NCBI GenBank assembly: GCA_021292165.1
Contig: CM037878.1
Location: 188,045,118 to 188,109,117, forward strand
Reading direction: 5' to 3'
DNA length: 64,000 bases
From: Shinisaurus crocodilurus
Taxonomy: Eukaryota; Chordata; Lepidosauria; Squamata; Shinisauridae
Positions 62,629-64,000 of the stretch are shown in pieces (positions within the stretch are counted from its first letter, which is position 1; every line of letters begins with the position of its first letter). The position numbers and the translations under genes are program-made. The notes beneath the pieces were generated by a model. That model was not told the DNA's origin. It worked only from the letters and a program-made list of their open reading frames with translations, and searched no databases.

Positions 62629-63543
62629 AGCCCCTTCCACAGTGGTCTGTCCAAGGTGGCAACAGATTCTGACTTACTTAACATAACTCTGACTTACTGG
62701 ATGTGACGTTGCCTTCCTGAATGTGACTCTGTGACTCTGCGACTCTGTACCTGAGGTGACTCTGCCCCAGAGATGGGGACTCGGACTCCAGGACTTGACT
62801 CGTGAGTCGGACTGAGTCCCCCCTCTGACTCAAGTCAGACTCGAGTCCCAATATTTTTGATGGAACTCGAGACTCGACTCGGGACTTGAGACCAAGGACT
62901 TGTGTTCCAAAATCGTGTTCCTCAAATGCAACATGGATAGGTTTTAGGAAGTACAGCAAGTTTATTTTTTTAAATCATTTTCCTAAAATGCAACCTTTCA
63001 GACATTTTGGGTTTGGCTGCCTCTGCCTGCCTGTTTGGGGTTCCCTGCCTCCTCTGCCTGCCTGGTCTCTTCTTAACCAGTTCCACAGTTTGAATTGTCC
63101 AAGACAAACGCCTCTGCCTGCCTGTTTGGGGTTCCCTGCCTCCTCTGCCTGCCTGGTCTCTTCTTAACCAGTTCCACAGTTTGAATTGTCCAAGACAAAC
63201 GCCTCTGCCTGCCTGTTTTGGGGTTCCCTGCCTCCTCTGCCTGTCTGGTAATTTTGGGTGTGTCTGCCTGGTCTGTTCTTGCCAAAATCAGTAGCAGAGT
63301 TTTGAAATAAAAAGGCACACTTGTGCCTAGAATTTATTTAAGCCACACATCTGAAATAGCCTTATTTTGTTGGGGAAAACCCCCATTGATTTTAATAGGG
63401 ACTCGTGGAGTCAGCTTTGGGAGTGACTCGTGACTCGTGAATCACCATTTTGGACCAAGGATTCGGACTCGGACTCGAGACTCGGGTCCAAAGACTCGTG
63501 ACTCGACTCGTGACTTGAGACCAAGAACTCTTCAACATCCCTG
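62629..63543 (+). mobile_element. Second copy of the 35.3-kb hAT element, 5' end missing
   Basis: From GCTCCAGCCAGCCCCTTCCA on, the sequence follows 35748-36573 closely, including the ACTCGAG-type repeats, the CTCAAATGCAACATGGATAG word, the tandem repeat and the end CTCTTCAACATCCCTG. The left terminus and transposase piece are absent. The following 8 bases (CTCTGCCC) have no match at the left edge, so no target duplication can be shown. Confidence 0.9.
63020..63250. repeat. 91-bp tandem repeat, about two and a half units, inside the hAT element
   Basis: CCTCTGCCTGCCTG starts at 63020, 63111 and 63202, giving a period of 91. Units two and three differ at few positions, whereas the other copy of the element has only two units. 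Confidence 0.9.
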
Positions 63544-63769
63544 CTCTGCCCTACCAGTAAGTGCCTCTGCTGCAGTCAGCTTCTTTTGTGCACCTCAAGC
63601 TGTGGTGGGCCAGGATACAAGGCAAAGGAGAATGCCTACCTCGATCTCATTCTTCAGTACCTATGTCCTGTCCCTGTGTACTCCCAAATGCAACATGTGA
63701 AAGACAGGGCCAATGTGACCTTGTGATTACAGTTTTGGATTAAGACTGGGGAAGACCCAGGCTAAACTC

Positions 63770-63945
63770 TCCAATCTGGCAAAACGTTCACTGCGTGACT
63801 TATGGCCCATCACTTTCCCTCAGCCTAATCTACCTCACAAGTTTGTTGTGAGGATAAAATGGGAAAATGCAGGAGGGATGACCAATGTACATTGCCCTGA
63901 GCTCCTTGAAGGAAAGTCAGGCTACAAATGTAATAAACAAATGTT
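63770..63945 (+). mobile_element. Sauria SINE, 5' end missing or diverged
   Basis: CACTGCGTGACTTATGGCCC, AGCCTAATCTACCTCACAAG, TTTGTTGTGAGGATAAAATG and CCTGAGCTCCTTGAAGGAAA follow the SINE order. The tRNA-like head is not recognisable. Confidence 0.75.
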
Positions 63946-64000
63946 ACATTATGGAATTTGGGTGACTATACAACTGTGCAGTTTGACATTTATTTATTAT

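Overview
The window looks like intergenic or deep-intronic DNA from a squamate reptile, most likely a lizard. I found no intact host gene. The evidence is the repeat set: full Sauria-type SINEs (tRNA-like head, conserved body, tail resembling the end of a Bov-B LINE, AATAAATA ending), CR1 and L2 LINE ends, a squamate tRNA-derived SINE, 5S-rRNA-derived SINEs and many small hAT-like elements. Stop codons and frameshifts break every recognisable coding segment. All protein similarity traces to transposons, apart from one short decayed fragment resembling exportin-5.

Layout. 0-5.8 kb: an imperfect tandem repeat, unassigned DNA, LINE copy 1 and microsatellites. 5.8-10.2 kb: palindromic elements, a GC-rich terminal-inverted-repeat element, the exportin-5-like pseudogene (minus strand) and the first copy of an unidentified repeat (R1). 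10.8-16.3 kb: a hAT MITE, LINE copies 2 and 3, a 5S-derived SINE and a SINE split by two palindromic elements. 17.3-20.5 kb: deep nesting, in which one tRNA-derived SINE is broken into four pieces by a hAT-like MITE (itself split by an L2), a GC-rich hairpin element and an AT-rich insert. 23.4-26.3 kb: the best LINE copy (endonuclease and reverse transcriptase, minus strand), between 17-bp target duplications. 26.8-28.3 kb: an L2 split by a GC-rich hairpin element. 28.5-34.1 kb: CR1, a solo LTR, SINEs and MITEs, and a palindromic element split by a CR1. 34.6-36.6 kb: an old MITE holding an L1 end and a 1.3-kb hAT transposon with an exact 8-bp duplication. 38.9-39.5 kb: a 5S-headed SINE with a Sauria-like tail, interrupted by a hAT MITE. 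40-57.6 kb: mixed SINE, L2, CR1 and MITE copies, including the second 5S/CR1 SINE. 59-64 kb: more L2 and MITE copies and a second hAT copy with one extra 90-bp tandem unit.

The segments are linked by transposition rather than by a pathway. LINE-type reverse transcriptases (CR1, L2, a Bov-B-like enzyme not itself present here) probably moved the SINEs whose tails they match, and hAT transposases explain the 8-bp duplications around many short palindromic elements. The insertion boundaries give a relative chronology. Family names rest on recognition by eye without a database search. Boundaries without a stated target duplication are approximate to about 10-20 bases.
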